The notes beneath the pieces were generated by a model. It saw only the letters and a list, made by a program, of their open reading frames with translations. It had not been told where the DNA came from and did no database searches. Positions 1-9,300 of a DNA stretch of 64,000 nt are shown piece after piece. Both the position numbers and the translations under genes were made by a program. Every line of letters begins with the position of its first letter. Position 1 is the stretch's first letter. The stretch is from JBMNGH01 sp050949725 (GTDB lineage: Bacteria; Bacillota; Thermosediminibacteria; Thermosediminibacterales; Tepidanaerobacteraceae): assembly GCA_050949725.1 (NCBI GenBank), contig JBMNGH010000003.1, forward strand, positions 62,001 to 126,000, written 5' to 3'.

Positions 1-597
1 TGAATTAAATTCTTCGATAACTCGATCCAGTTGGCTGACTATATCATAACCTGCTGCAAACATATGACATGTATCCAAACATATGCCGAACTTCTCCGGC
101 ATGCCTGTTTTGTCAATGATTTCATAAAGCTGTTCAAACGTATAACCAACTTCTGAACCTGATCCAGCCATCCCCTCGAGTAAAATCATTACATTCCCCA
201 CATCTGTGACGGCCTCTTTTAGCCCACTTGAGATTCTGTAAATCCCCTCATTTATTCCATCTCCCAAGTGACTGCCGGGATGTAACACCAAATATGTGGC
301 CCCGATTTTATTAAGTCTTTCTTGATCTTCTTTTAACACCATTATTGCGAAATCACGTGTCTGCTTTTTTGATGAACCTAAATTTATAGTGTATGGCGCA
401 TGGGAGACTAGTGGACCAAAATTTTTCTCAACCGAAAATTCAGATGCACTTCTGATATCAACCATGTCAAGGGCCTTTGCCGCACTTCCCCTGGGGTTCC
501 TAGAAAAAAACTGGAGGGTATTCGCACCGATTTCAACCGCCTGTTTGATAGCTTTGTAATAACCCTTTGAAATTGATATATGTGCTCCGAGAAGCAT
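1..597 (-). CDS. nfo: Endonuclease IV (AP endonuclease), C-terminus cut off
   Basis: Zinc-dependent apurinic/apyrimidinic endonuclease of base excision repair. Reading the minus strand from the ATG at 597 gives 199 residues, open to the window edge. It opens with LGAHISISKGYYKA, followed by QFFSRNPRG, a SHAPYTINL segment, LVLHPGSHLGDG and GICLDTCHMFAAGYD. These are the metal-ligand blocks of the family (His in SHAPY and HPGSH, Glu in LLEGMAG, Asp-His in DTCH). The family is about 280 residues, so roughly the last 80 are outside the window. An AAGGGG ribosome site lies about 10 bases before the ATG. The identification is firm; the protein is partial only because of the window edge. Confidence 0.93.
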   Translation of the reverse strand, partial: MLLGAHISISKGYYKAIKQAVEIGANTLQFFSRNPRGSAAKALDMVDIRSASEFSVEKNFGPLVSHAPYTINLGSSKKQTRDFAIMVLKEDQERLNKIGATYLVLHPGSHLGDGINEGIYRISSGLKEAVTDVGNVMILLEGMAGSGSEVGYTFEQLYEIIDKTGMPEKFGICLDTCHMFAAGYDIVSQLDRVIEEFNS

Positions 598-841
598 TTA
601 AACAACCCCTTATATGAGTATCTTAAAATACTGGTTTTCCTTGTTCTTGTTATTCATACTTACTGGTATTCATACTTAATGATGGTTTATTTCAAGTGTT
701 AAACAAGAAGACTTTCTATAGTCTCGTATTCTAATTACTGCTAGTTTAATCATCTTTGTAGCGGAATCAAAATATTATAGTAGGTCGTCGTCATATGCCA
801 ACATAGGTTTAGACAACTATACAACAATTAAACTCTATTGC

Positions 842-1828
842 CTAAGCCAAGCTGTATACCCTAAGGAAGTTTTTGCCGAGAATCTTTTCGATTTCCTCGT
901 CACCATAACCTCTCGAAACAAGCCCTCTTGTTATATTTATTACTTCTTCACAAGAACTGATACCAGGTATATTATAATCGAAGCCGTCAAAATCTGATCC
1001 TAAACCAACATGGTCAGGCCCGGCAATATTCACGAAATAATCGATGACGTCCAATACCTTTTGAATACTGCCTTTACAATCACCATAACTGGAAAAATAC
1101 AAAGATGCCCCAATTACGCCGCCTTTTTGTGCAACAGCCTTGATCTGATCATCATCCAAATTGCGGGGGCTGTCAACAAACCTTCTCGGGAGCGAATGTG
1201 ATACTATCGGGGGCTTTGTGCTGTTTTCTATCACATCCCAAAATCCCTGTGGTGATATGTGAGCTATATCAACGATCATCCCCAGTCTATTCATTTCCTT
1301 TACAACCGCAACGCCAAAATCTGAAAGGCCGCCCTTGCTGTTCTGCTCCATTGCACCGTCCGCCAAGGCATTTCTGTTGTTCCATGTGAGGGTAATTGAC
1401 CGCACCCCCAATTCATTGTAGATCCTGAGCATGTCTAAATCCCCTTGAAGGGCTTCTCCACCTTCGATGCTTAAAAGTGCAGATATTTTGCCCTGTCTGG
1501 CAATCTTTTCTATATCTTCGGATGAACGCGCAAAAGTAATTTTCGCACTGTTTTGTTCAATTTCATTTTTTAATAAAGAAATGCCTTTTAGTGTATAAAA
1601 AACTGGATTATTATACCATTCAGGGCGTACAAAAACCGCAAAGACCTGTGCATTTACCGACCCTGCAATGAGCCTCGGAATATCTATGTGCCCTTTTTCA
1701 GATCTGTCCCCCAGTTTCCTCTCTCCTGCCAATACCGAAAGAATCGTATCACAATGTGCATCGAAAACGATATACTTGTTGTGAATACGTTTGGCTCTTG
1801 ATTCTTGTTCTTCAGTTAAGTCGAACAT
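842..1828 (-). CDS. Membrane dipeptidase (peptidase family M19)
   Basis: Zinc dipeptidase of the renal dipeptidase family, which cleaves dipeptides including those with D-residues; here a cytoplasmic protein with no signal peptide. The start is set at the ATG at 1828 because AGGAGG lies 7 bases upstream; a longer reading from 1867 would put this ribosome site inside the gene. The result is 328 residues, normal for the bacterial short form. Visible blocks are FDAHCDT (His-x-Asp zinc ligands), SIEGGEAL (bridging Glu), DIAHISPQGF and VSHSLPR (His ligands) and GLGSDFDG (Asp). It stands alone between nfo and the protease gene, all on the minus strand. The physiological substrate cannot be read from the sequence. 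Confidence 0.9.
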   Translation of the reverse strand: MFDLTEEQESRAKRIHNKYIVFDAHCDTILSVLAGERKLGDRSEKGHIDIPRLIAGSVNAQVFAVFVRPEWYNNPVFYTLKGISLLKNEIEQNSAKITFARSSEDIEKIARQGKISALLSIEGGEALQGDLDMLRIYNELGVRSITLTWNNRNALADGAMEQNSKGGLSDFGVAVVKEMNRLGMIVDIAHISPQGFWDVIENSTKPPIVSHSLPRRFVDSPRNLDDDQIKAVAQKGGVIGASLYFSSYGDCKGSIQKVLDVIDYFVNIAGPDHVGLGSDFDGFDYNIPGISSCEEVINITRGLVSRGYGDEEIEKILGKNFLRVYSLA

Positions 1829-1916
1829 CTGGTTACCTCCTGTTGTATAATTTTCAAATTTAAACACAAATTCCCAGTTGAATCTGGTCTTTAAAACTCA
1901 AAACCTACTGGTTTGC

Positions 1917-3344
1917 TTATGCCGAGCGTTTCATTTGGTCCTTTAATATTTCTATTGCCTTTCTTAACTGTGCATCTTCTTGTGAGCTTACTTTTTCTTT
2001 GATTGCTTCATTGATTACTCGGTAAAAAGAGGAATCAGCGATCCCATTTATGGGAATTCCTTTTTGCTGTTGAAGAGTCATAACTGCCCGCTGGGTTCTA
2101 GGCCCGTAAACCCCGTCGGGGACTGCTTTAAACAAGTCCAAAACCTTGAGCCTTTGTTGCAGAGCTAGCACCTCAAGTCCTATACATCCGTATTTTAGAG
2201 TCTTATCCCGGTCTAAGGGAAGTAAATCCTTTAAAATATCTGTCCTGTCGAATTCTACTAAAAAATTAGGTGTAATACCCGTCTTGTTTATATCCGTGCC
2301 ATTAGGTGTAGTATAACGTGCAATCGTGAGCTTAATTGCTCCCAAAACGCCCAAATTCAAAGTCCTCTGAACGGTTGCCTTTCCAAAGGTGTTTTCACCC
2401 ACAAGTACCCCTATTTCCCTGTCTTTGATTGCACCAGCAAGTATTTCTGCTGCACTGGCAGTACCGCCGTTTACAAGGACAACAAGTTTAAACGGGTGTG
2501 GTTGTGATTGTGAAGTAAACGTCTGGACCCTTCCATCTTTTGAAACAAGGTTAACGATCGGCCCTTCCGGCACAAATCTGGAAGCAACATCTACCGCTTG
2601 ATTAAGAAATCCACCAGGGTTGTTTCGAAGGTCGAGGACTATGCCGATTACACCACCTTCTTTAAACTGATTTAGGGCACTGTCCAGATTTTCTACTGTA
2701 TTATCATTAAACTCAGTAATTTTAAGATAACCTATACCCTGGCCTAAAATTTTTGATTCTATTGGATTTACCTTTATTATATCTCTAGTTATATTAAATT
2801 TTAGAATCTGACTTTCTCCACTGCGAATTACTCCCAGGCTCACATTTGTACCTGATTGGCCTTTAATTCTAGAGGCTACCTCTGCAACAGACAGGCCTTT
2901 AACATCATTGCCATCTATTTCAACTATGTAATCGCCGGGTTTTAATCCCGCAAATTTTGCAGGTGTTTCATCTAAAACCGATACGATCGTGACCATTTTT
3001 TCTTTTGAAGTTATTACAATCCCAATTCCATTAAAGTTACCACTTGTGCTGTCATTAAAATTTTTGAAACCCTCCTGCGTGAAATACTCTGAGTAAGGGT
3101 CATCAAGAGATTCAACCATCCCTTTAATAGCACCCTTTAAAATTGTTAAATCATTTATCTCTCTCACATAATTACTTTTTAAAAACTCCTGTAGTTCAAG
3201 CAAAAAATGGACTTCGGAGTTTGCTGAATCTGAAGAATCGGCTGCGTTTAAGGTGCTTTGTGAAGAAAGGCTTGTCAGAAATACAGCAAATATTAAAATA
3301 ACCGCAACGGTTATTTTTTTTATCCATTTCGAGCGAATTAACAT
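1917..3344 (-). CDS. Carboxy-terminal processing protease, S41 family, with peptidoglycan-binding domain
   Basis: Exported serine protease of the CtpA/CtpB type, 475 residues. Residues 1-35 form a signal peptide or anchor (KK followed by a hydrophobic run). A PDZ domain spans about 105-185 (NGIGIVI, AGLKPGDYIVEIDG). The S41 core follows, with LDLRNNPGG near 238, catalytic Ser at about 297 in GGTASAAEI and catalytic Lys at about 322 in FGKATVQ. The C-terminal 385-450 region is a peptidoglycan-binding domain (VLALQQRL, DGVYGPRTQRAV). A GGGAGG site precedes the ATG by 7 bases. In spore formers such proteases act in envelope or sporulation signalling, but the sequence does not say which. Confidence 0.92.
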   Translation of the reverse strand: MLIRSKWIKKITVAVILIFAVFLTSLSSQSTLNAADSSDSANSEVHFLLELQEFLKSNYVREINDLTILKGAIKGMVESLDDPYSEYFTQEGFKNFNDSTSGNFNGIGIVITSKEKMVTIVSVLDETPAKFAGLKPGDYIVEIDGNDVKGLSVAEVASRIKGQSGTNVSLGVIRSGESQILKFNITRDIIKVNPIESKILGQGIGYLKITEFNDNTVENLDSALNQFKEGGVIGIVLDLRNNPGGFLNQAVDVASRFVPEGPIVNLVSKDGRVQTFTSQSQPHPFKLVVLVNGGTASAAEILAGAIKDREIGVLVGENTFGKATVQRTLNLGVLGAIKLTIARYTTPNGTDINKTGITPNFLVEFDRTDILKDLLPLDRDKTLKYGCIGLEVLALQQRLKVLDLFKAVPDGVYGPRTQRAVMTLQQQKGIPINGIADSSFYRVINEAIKEKVSSQEDAQLRKAIEILKDQMKRSA

Positions 3345-3549
3345 TTACAATCCTCCCCAGCGATTTTAACATAATTTTATCACAAAAGCTGTTTACCCGC
3401 ATAATATTTATTTAATTATCCAAAAGGCGATTTGAATTTTTGAAGGAAATAAGAGTGAAATGAAGAAATAGTAATAAATGGTTTCATTAGGAACTTTTGT
3501 CGAAATAAAGACGTCTAATTATTAAATTCTGAAGATTGGGGTGTGATTA

Positions 3550-4236
3550 ATGCTCTTGAAGCTTCAAGATATTTCACGTGTTTATAAAAACGGACAGGTT
3601 AAAATTGAGGCCCTCAAAAAAATAAATATATCAATCGATGAGGGGGATTTTATTTCTATAATGGGGCCATCAGGTTCAGGAAAATCAACGCTTTTAAATA
3701 TTATCGGCTGTCTTGATAAACCCACATATGGAATGTATGAAATAAACAAACAAAGGGTCGAGAAAATGAGGGACGCCCAACTGGCAGATATCAGAAACAG
3801 GTTAATAGGTTTTATCTTTCAAAGTTTTCACCTGCTTCCTGACCTTGATGCTCAAGCAAATGTAGAGCTCCCGCTGATATATCGTGGTGTAAATGGTCGA
3901 GAAAGGAAAAAAAGGGCAGTTGAAGCACTTTCTTCTGTAGGCTTAAAAGATAGGATTCATCACCTGCCATCACAGCTGTCAGGCGGTGAACAGCAGCGGG
4001 TAGCAATCGCCCGCTCTATAGTTGGTGAACCAAAATTGCTTTTGGCCGATGAACCAACCGGAGCATTGGATTCCAAAACGGGTAAAAGCATAATGGAAAT
4101 ATTTAGCGACCTAAACAAGAAAATGGGAATAACAATAGTCCAGGTAACACATGAAAAAAATGTAGCAAATTATGGTAATCGAATTTATCACCTGCTCGAT
4201 GGAGAAATCGAACAGATTGAAAATGTGGTAAATTGA
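3550..4236 (+). CDS. ABC transporter ATP-binding protein, MacB/LolD type
   Basis: ATPase of a MacB-like mechanotransmission exporter, 228 residues. Walker A is GPSGSGKST at 39-47, the Q-loop Gln is near 91, the signature LSGGEQQR is at 143-150, Walker B LLLADEPTG is at 163-171 and the switch His is in VTHEKN near 201. It is the first gene of a three-gene plus-strand operon with a membrane fusion protein and a permease, so the ATPase and permease are separate polypeptides, unlike proteobacterial MacB. GGGGTG lies just before the ATG. Cargo (peptide, antibiotic or lipid) is unknown. Confidence 0.93.
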   Translation: MLLKLQDISRVYKNGQVKIEALKKINISIDEGDFISIMGPSGSGKSTLLNIIGCLDKPTYGMYEINKQRVEKMRDAQLADIRNRLIGFIFQSFHLLPDLDAQANVELPLIYRGVNGRERKKRAVEALSSVGLKDRIHHLPSQLSGGEQQRVAIARSIVGEPKLLLADEPTGALDSKTGKSIMEIFSDLNKKMGITIVQVTHEKNVANYGNRIYHLLDGEIEQIENVVN

Positions 4237-4298
4237 CAGGTAATATTATGTTTGCGGCCACTTATTTTTTGCTATAAATATGAGGAGGTATTTTTCAA

Positions 4299-6011
4299 AT
4301 GATACAGAGAATCGGTGTAATTGCATTAATAGTGATAATAGTAATTGGAGGTGGGGTATACGCATACAAGGGTTTAGTCCCCCCTCCACAAGAAGAGGCC
4401 CAAGGGCCAGTATACTCCACAAAACCCGTCACCCGAGGAGATATATCGGTCGGCGTTGAGGCTACAGGCCCGCTTAACCCTTCCAGAAGCGGCGGAATAC
4501 AGGCCCCAGGTTCTTACCGAGATGCTGAAACTTCTTCGATACAATATACAATTGTAGAGTTGCTTGCAGAAGAAGGCGAAGAGGTAAAGATGGGCCAAGT
4601 AATTGCTAGGCTTGAAGCACCCGCCCTTGAAACAAGATTAAAAAATCTTCAAGATGAAATAAATGTAGAAAAAAGGCTTTTGTCTGAAATGACTGGTGTT
4701 TCACCGGGTGATATTTATAACATAAACCCAGCACAGGGGGTTACAATTAGCGCCCCTATAGATGGGAGAATAACCGGACTTGATATATATGAGGGAGAGG
4801 AAATCAAACAAGGCCACATAGTCGCAAGGGTTGTTGATGATTCAAAGTATGAGATTAACGCCAAGCTCTATCCTCATGAATTCGCTCTTGTAAAAGAAGG
4901 CCAAGAACTTGCTGTCAGGTTTTCTATATTTGACGGGACATACTACGGTCAAGTGGCAGAGGTGAATCCCAACCCTTTCCCGGATAATGATGAAAATAAC
5001 CCCGCGAAAGGCTTTGTATATTGGATAAAAGTTCAAGGCGACAACCCTGGATTAGTGAGGCCAGGTGTTGATGTTAGAATAGGTATTCCTTCAGAAGATT
5101 TAGATGACCTAAAAGTGATGTGGTTTAAAAACAGTGCAAAAGTCGATGGTTTTGTTAATGAGGAAAGGGTACTGTCTACTGTTGAAGCAGTAGCTACAAG
5201 GGTCTATGTAAAAGAAATGGACGTGGTAAAAAAGGGAGATCCATTGGTTTCTTTAGCAGGAACGGATGTACAGCAGTTAATTCAAGAAAGGCTCGACAAG
5301 ATTCGAAATAAAGAACTGGAGCTCTCCCAACTTCTTGCCACAACCGGCCAATCCGAGGTTCGCGCACCAATGGATGGTGTAGTGGCAAGGTGGGAACAAC
5401 AACCCGGTGCTGTCGTAAGGCCAGGCGACTGGATGGGTTATGTTTACAATACATCGGACATGAGAATGTGGGTACAGGTTGATGATATTGATGTCTTACT
5501 CGTCCAACAAGGCGCCCCCGTTAAAGTAACAATAGATGCGCTTCCGGGCGAGGAGTTTGAGGGAGAGGTAATGCAAGTTGCCACGATGGGGCAAGATGTA
5601 AATGGAATCCCGCAGTTCGGTGTCGATATCAGCGTCAAAGGTGGTGCCAACCTGCGCCCAGGAATGCAGGCACATGCATACATAGGTGCAGGAAGTGCAA
5701 ATGACGTTTTGCTGATTCCTGTGGAGGCAATTTTCGAGGAAGACGGCTCACCTAAAGTAGAAATACTAAATGAAGACGGGACAACTAAGGTGGTTTCTGT
5801 AAAAATTGGGTTGATGAACGACAATGTGGCAGAGGTTAAAAGTGGTGTTAATGAAGGCGATTTAGTGATTACAGGGAGCAGTGCTGATGTCCTCCCAAGC
5901 CAGAACATCGGTTCTAAAGAATCAATACTACCTCAAGAAGATAATAGAGATGAAGGCAATTCATCTAATAATGCTACAACTAATTTAATAAGGCGGGAGG
6001 AGTATAAGTGA
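4299..6011 (+). CDS. Membrane fusion (HlyD/MacA-like) adaptor of the ABC exporter
   Basis: Adaptor subunit of 570 residues, longer than the usual 350-450 of MacA. It has an N-terminal membrane anchor (residues 5-25, IGVIALIVIIVIGGGVYAYK), a lipoyl/barrel-sandwich half near 80-180 and a second barrel-sandwich half near 300-400 (SEVRAPMDGVVARWEQQPG), then beta-barrel segments (LRPGMQAHAYI, LIPVEAIFEEDG). Two lipoyl-like repeats (ISAPIDGRITGLDIYEGE and VRAPMDGVVARWEQQPGAVV) suggest an internal duplication. It follows the ATPase by 62 bases with GAGGAGG before the ATG and overlaps the permease gene by four bases (GTGA). In a Gram-positive cell it would bridge membrane and wall. Confidence 0.88.
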   Translation: MIQRIGVIALIVIIVIGGGVYAYKGLVPPPQEEAQGPVYSTKPVTRGDISVGVEATGPLNPSRSGGIQAPGSYRDAETSSIQYTIVELLAEEGEEVKMGQVIARLEAPALETRLKNLQDEINVEKRLLSEMTGVSPGDIYNINPAQGVTISAPIDGRITGLDIYEGEEIKQGHIVARVVDDSKYEINAKLYPHEFALVKEGQELAVRFSIFDGTYYGQVAEVNPNPFPDNDENNPAKGFVYWIKVQGDNPGLVRPGVDVRIGIPSEDLDDLKVMWFKNSAKVDGFVNEERVLSTVEAVATRVYVKEMDVVKKGDPLVSLAGTDVQQLIQERLDKIRNKELELSQLLATTGQSEVRAPMDGVVARWEQQPGAVVRPGDWMGYVYNTSDMRMWVQVDDIDVLLVQQGAPVKVTIDALPGEEFEGEVMQVATMGQDVNGIPQFGVDISVKGGANLRPGMQAHAYIGAGSANDVLLIPVEAIFEEDGSPKVEILNEDGTTKVVSVKIGLMNDNVAEVKSGVNEGDLVITGSSADVLPSQNIGSKESILPQEDNRDEGNSSNNATTNLIRREEYK

Positions 6012-7339
6012 GAGAGTCGAAACAATTATATCAACTATTAATCAGGTTTTGTTTTGCTTCTAAAATGGCCTTTCATGGCATTCTTGCCAACCCGCTGCGT
6101 TCTATCCTGACAATCTTAGGCGTAACAATAGGGGTTACTTCTGTTGTGACCCTTATGGGCATTGGCGAGGGGGCGCGCCAAGCCGTGATCGCCCAGTTTG
6201 AAAGCCTCGGCACTAATGTAATCGCCATCAAGGCAAATGACAAATCCGTTGAATTCGAACCTGATGAGGCTTCTGAACTTATGGAAAGAGTAGAAAGTCT
6301 TACAATGACTACACCTGTAGTCAATACAACAGCAACTATGAAGTGGCGGAGGACCCGCGGTAATGTGAATATAATAGGAGTTAACAGTGATTTTCCTTAC
6401 ATAAGAGATAATTCAATTATCGCAGGTCATTTCTTTTCCAAATGGCATGTGTTACAGCGCTCACCTGTTGCTGTTCTTGGCTACAATATAGGTTCAAGCC
6501 TCCTGGGTGGAAGGAACCCTGTGGGACAGACAATAACTCTGAACGGCAATACATACAGAATAATAGGTGTTCTCGGACTAAAAGGTGAAGGAAAGGGTGA
6601 AGATATCGACAACAAAATAGTAATACCATACACGGCCGCGCAAAAAATTGCCGGCAAAAGAACCGTTGAAGAAATATGGTGCAAAACAGATTCACCACAA
6701 GAAGCAGATTTGGCCTTAGTCCAACTCGGAAGAATTTATAAGCGAAAACTTGGTTTAGACCAAAGCGCACCAACACCTGCGATCCAAGAAGAATCCGTTC
6801 AGGAAGCTTTAGAAAAACCAATGATAGTAGAACAGCGAAAGATGGTGGAATCACGTACCGGAGGTAAGGCCGATGATAATATATTTCCTAGCAGCGACGG
6901 ATTGATTACAATAACAAGCCTTAATAAGCTAGTGCAGGAAGCCGATCGGGCAAATAGGGTGATGACATTGCTTTTGGGTGGAATAGCTGCCGTTTCTTTG
7001 CTAGTCGGGGGCCTTGGCATAATGAATATAATGCTGGTTGCAGTAACTGAAAGGACCGGGGAAATCGGTGTTAGAAGGGCATTAGGTGCTAAAAAGGGAG
7101 ACCTCCTCCTACAATTTTTATTAGAAGCACTTTACGTCAGCGGTATAGGTGCGATTGCCGGAACTGCCGGAGGAATTTGGGGTCTTAATATGTTCAGGCT
7201 CTACGGTTTTGAAACAGCCATCAGCTTTCAGGCCATAAAGACGGCTGTAACTGTTGCGTTAGGCTCCGGCCTGGTGTTTGGAATCTACCCTGCAATTTCG
7301 GCATCTTCGGTACCTCCTATAGAGGCACTTAGAAGATAA
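6008..7339 (+). CDS. ABC transporter permease, MacB/FtsX family
   Basis: Permease of 443 residues with four predicted transmembrane segments. One is near residue 30 (LRSILTILGVTIGVTSVVTL), followed by a large extracytoplasmic MacB periplasmic-core domain (about 50-310), then three C-terminal segments (LLLGGIAAVSLLVGGLGIMN, an ALYVSGIGAIAGTAGG region and AVTVALGSGLVFGIYPA). The FtsX signature TERTGEIGVRRALGAKKGD is intact. The start is GTG at 6008, overlapping the adaptor stop codon, with GGGAGG 7 bases upstream, which implies translational coupling. It completes the exporter with the two genes before it. No clear hairpin terminator was seen in the following 285 bases. Confidence 0.93.
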   Translation: MRESKQLYQLLIRFCFASKMAFHGILANPLRSILTILGVTIGVTSVVTLMGIGEGARQAVIAQFESLGTNVIAIKANDKSVEFEPDEASELMERVESLTMTTPVVNTTATMKWRRTRGNVNIIGVNSDFPYIRDNSIIAGHFFSKWHVLQRSPVAVLGYNIGSSLLGGRNPVGQTITLNGNTYRIIGVLGLKGEGKGEDIDNKIVIPYTAAQKIAGKRTVEEIWCKTDSPQEADLALVQLGRIYKRKLGLDQSAPTPAIQEESVQEALEKPMIVEQRKMVESRTGGKADDNIFPSSDGLITITSLNKLVQEADRANRVMTLLLGGIAAVSLLVGGLGIMNIMLVAVTERTGEIGVRRALGAKKGDLLLQFLLEALYVSGIGAIAGTAGGIWGLNMFRLYGFETAISFQAIKTAVTVALGSGLVFGIYPAISASSVPPIEALRR

Positions 7340-7624
7340 CGGTCTGATATAAGTTTATTGAGAGCTTGCATGAACAACATTTATCAAAATCATAGTGTAA
7401 AATTGTTGTAGGACATTTTCAGGATAAAAAACAATATACTTCTTTGCATATGGACTCAATCTGATATCACGTTTATATGTTTCATTTAGCTATTCATTTT
7501 CTCCTTGATTCTTTGACGTCAAATACAAAGATATAGATTATGGTTTATGTCTGCAATATATTTTGTAATTCTGCGAAATTTCCCTGGATTTTTACTTGCA
7601 ACTTTAATTGCTTAATTAAAATAT

Positions 7625-7858
7625 CTATGTGTGTTTTTTGTGAGCAGATATATTTAATTTTTTTGCTTGCTTCAATAAAAAATCGTAATAGTTATTTGCG
7701 GCCTGCATCCTGGATATTGCAGCATCTATTGCTTTTGGATCGTTTTCAGCCCACTCGAAAGCTAATTGCGCATCGTACAGTTCCTTTTGAGCAGATTTAA
7801 TTTCTTTAATTAATTTTTCCTCCCAGTTATTTTGGTTTCTGTCAGGACAATTTGCCAT
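7625..7858 (-). CDS. YaaL-like small protein (DUF2508 family, probable)
   Basis: A 77-residue, highly charged and probably helical protein. The start is set at the ATG at 7858, preceded by GGAGGGAG; a reading from 7873 would include the ribosome site. The C-terminal half (AISRMQAANNYYDFLLKQAK) resembles the conserved part of B. subtilis YaaL (A-x-x-x-Y-x-FLL-REAK). Function is unknown. It lies 62 bases beyond the folC stop on the same strand, so it probably belongs to the valS-folC transcript. The family assignment rests on recalled similarity and is moderate. Confidence 0.65.
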   Translation of the reverse strand: MANCPDRNQNNWEEKLIKEIKSAQKELYDAQLAFEWAENDPKAIDAAISRMQAANNYYDFLLKQAKKLNISAHKKHT

Positions 7859-7919
7859 GGCAGCTCCCTCCAAAAAACACGTGTTATTATATTCTATTCA
7901 AGATGGGAGGAAAAAGTAA

Positions 7920-9275
7920 TTAAATATCATATTTTTTGAGTAATGATCTGACAGACCCAACCAAATACAATGATCCTGCATAAACTACCAGATCTTGTTG
8001 TGATGCAATTTGAACAGAAAAACCGACAGCATCACTTATCTTTTCTCTGATATATATACAGGGTATATTACTGAAGTTGTTTTTTACACCTTTGCAGGCT
8101 GTAATTATTGTATTTTTCAACTCTTCCGGAGGAAGTGCCCTCGGGCTTTCGGGACTAGTTGCTATTATTACATCAAAAAGCGGGGCGAGCTCTTCAACCA
8201 TTTTATTATAATCCTTATCCTTTAAAACTCCGAACACCAATATCTTTCTATGAGAATTAAAATGTTTTTTTATTAAAGCTTTCAAGGTTTTGATGCCAGC
8301 CAAATTGTGTGCTCCATCTATGAGTAAATAGGGGTTTTCTCCCATGATTTCAAGCCTTCCGGGCCATCTTGCCCCTCTCAGGCCAGAATATACTGCTTCC
8401 TCCTTTATATCGATTCCAAGGTAATTTAAGGTCTCAACCGCGCCTGCTGCAACGGCAGCATTGCCTGCCTGATGCGAGCCGAGCATTCTTATTTCGATGT
8501 TCTCGTATGATCTATTTGGTGTCTTTAGATCAAACACAACCCCGTTTAGATCATCTCTTTTAACAGAGTAATTGATTGTCGAGGCATTTGGGCAATATCC
8601 GGAATTTGATACAAGGGTCAGCGGACTATTATTCCTAATACATGTATCACATATTACCTGTAAAGCCTCAGCTTCCTGCTCAGCAGAAACAACGGGGGTA
8701 TTCGGCTTGATGATCCCGCATTTTTCAAAAGCTATTTCCCTCAAGGTGTTCCCAAGGTAATGTTGATGGTCATAACTGATGGGCGTTATGACACTTATAA
8801 GGGGCTTGACCACATTTGTAGCGTCAAGTCTCCCTCCCATGCCAACTTCCAATACTACAAAATCCACCTCTTTTTCTTTAAAAAACAACAAGCCTAAAGC
8901 GGTTACCACTTCAAACTCCGTCGGCAGATTGTATCCGTGCTGCTTAATTAACGATACAACGTATTTGATTTTTTCAATCGAATTGTATATTTCATAGTCG
9001 GTAATATTTGTCCCGTCTATTTTTATTCTTTCGTTAAATGTTTCCAAATAAGGTGAAGTAAACAAACCGACTCTGTACCCGGCATCCCTCAGAATAGAAT
9101 CAATCATGGAACATGTGGAACCCTTCCCATTAGTCCCTGCGACGTGTATTATTTTAAGGCCCTTTTGAGGATTGCCGAGATAGTTGAGCAGCCTTGATAT
9201 ATTATCAAGGCCTAGCTTTGTTCCAAAACGACTGAAACTGTGAATGTATTCAATGGCTTCCTTGTAGTTTGCCAT
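7920..9275 (-). CDS. folC: Folylpolyglutamate synthase / dihydrofolate synthase
   Basis: ATP-dependent ligase that adds glutamate to dihydropteroate and folates; 451 residues, full length. The P-loop HVAGTNGKGST is at 44-54, followed by LFTSPYLETFNERI (omega loop), EVGMGGRLDATN, TPISYDHQHYLG and LLIDGAHNLAG. These are the diagnostic folC blocks. GAGAGG lies 7 bases before the ATG. It starts 25 bases after the valS stop, so the two are almost certainly cotranscribed and folC falls under the valS T-box. The valS-folC order is common in Firmicutes. Confidence 0.97.
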   Translation of the reverse strand: MANYKEAIEYIHSFSRFGTKLGLDNISRLLNYLGNPQKGLKIIHVAGTNGKGSTCSMIDSILRDAGYRVGLFTSPYLETFNERIKIDGTNITDYEIYNSIEKIKYVVSLIKQHGYNLPTEFEVVTALGLLFFKEKEVDFVVLEVGMGGRLDATNVVKPLISVITPISYDHQHYLGNTLREIAFEKCGIIKPNTPVVSAEQEAEALQVICDTCIRNNSPLTLVSNSGYCPNASTINYSVKRDDLNGVVFDLKTPNRSYENIEIRMLGSHQAGNAAVAAGAVETLNYLGIDIKEEAVYSGLRGARWPGRLEIMGENPYLLIDGAHNLAGIKTLKALIKKHFNSHRKILVFGVLKDKDYNKMVEELAPLFDVIIATSPESPRALPPEELKNTIITACKGVKNNFSNIPCIYIREKISDAVGFSVQIASQQDLVVYAGSLYLVGSVRSLLKKYDI

Positions 9276-9300
9276 AACAATCCTCTCTTGAATGTAATCT

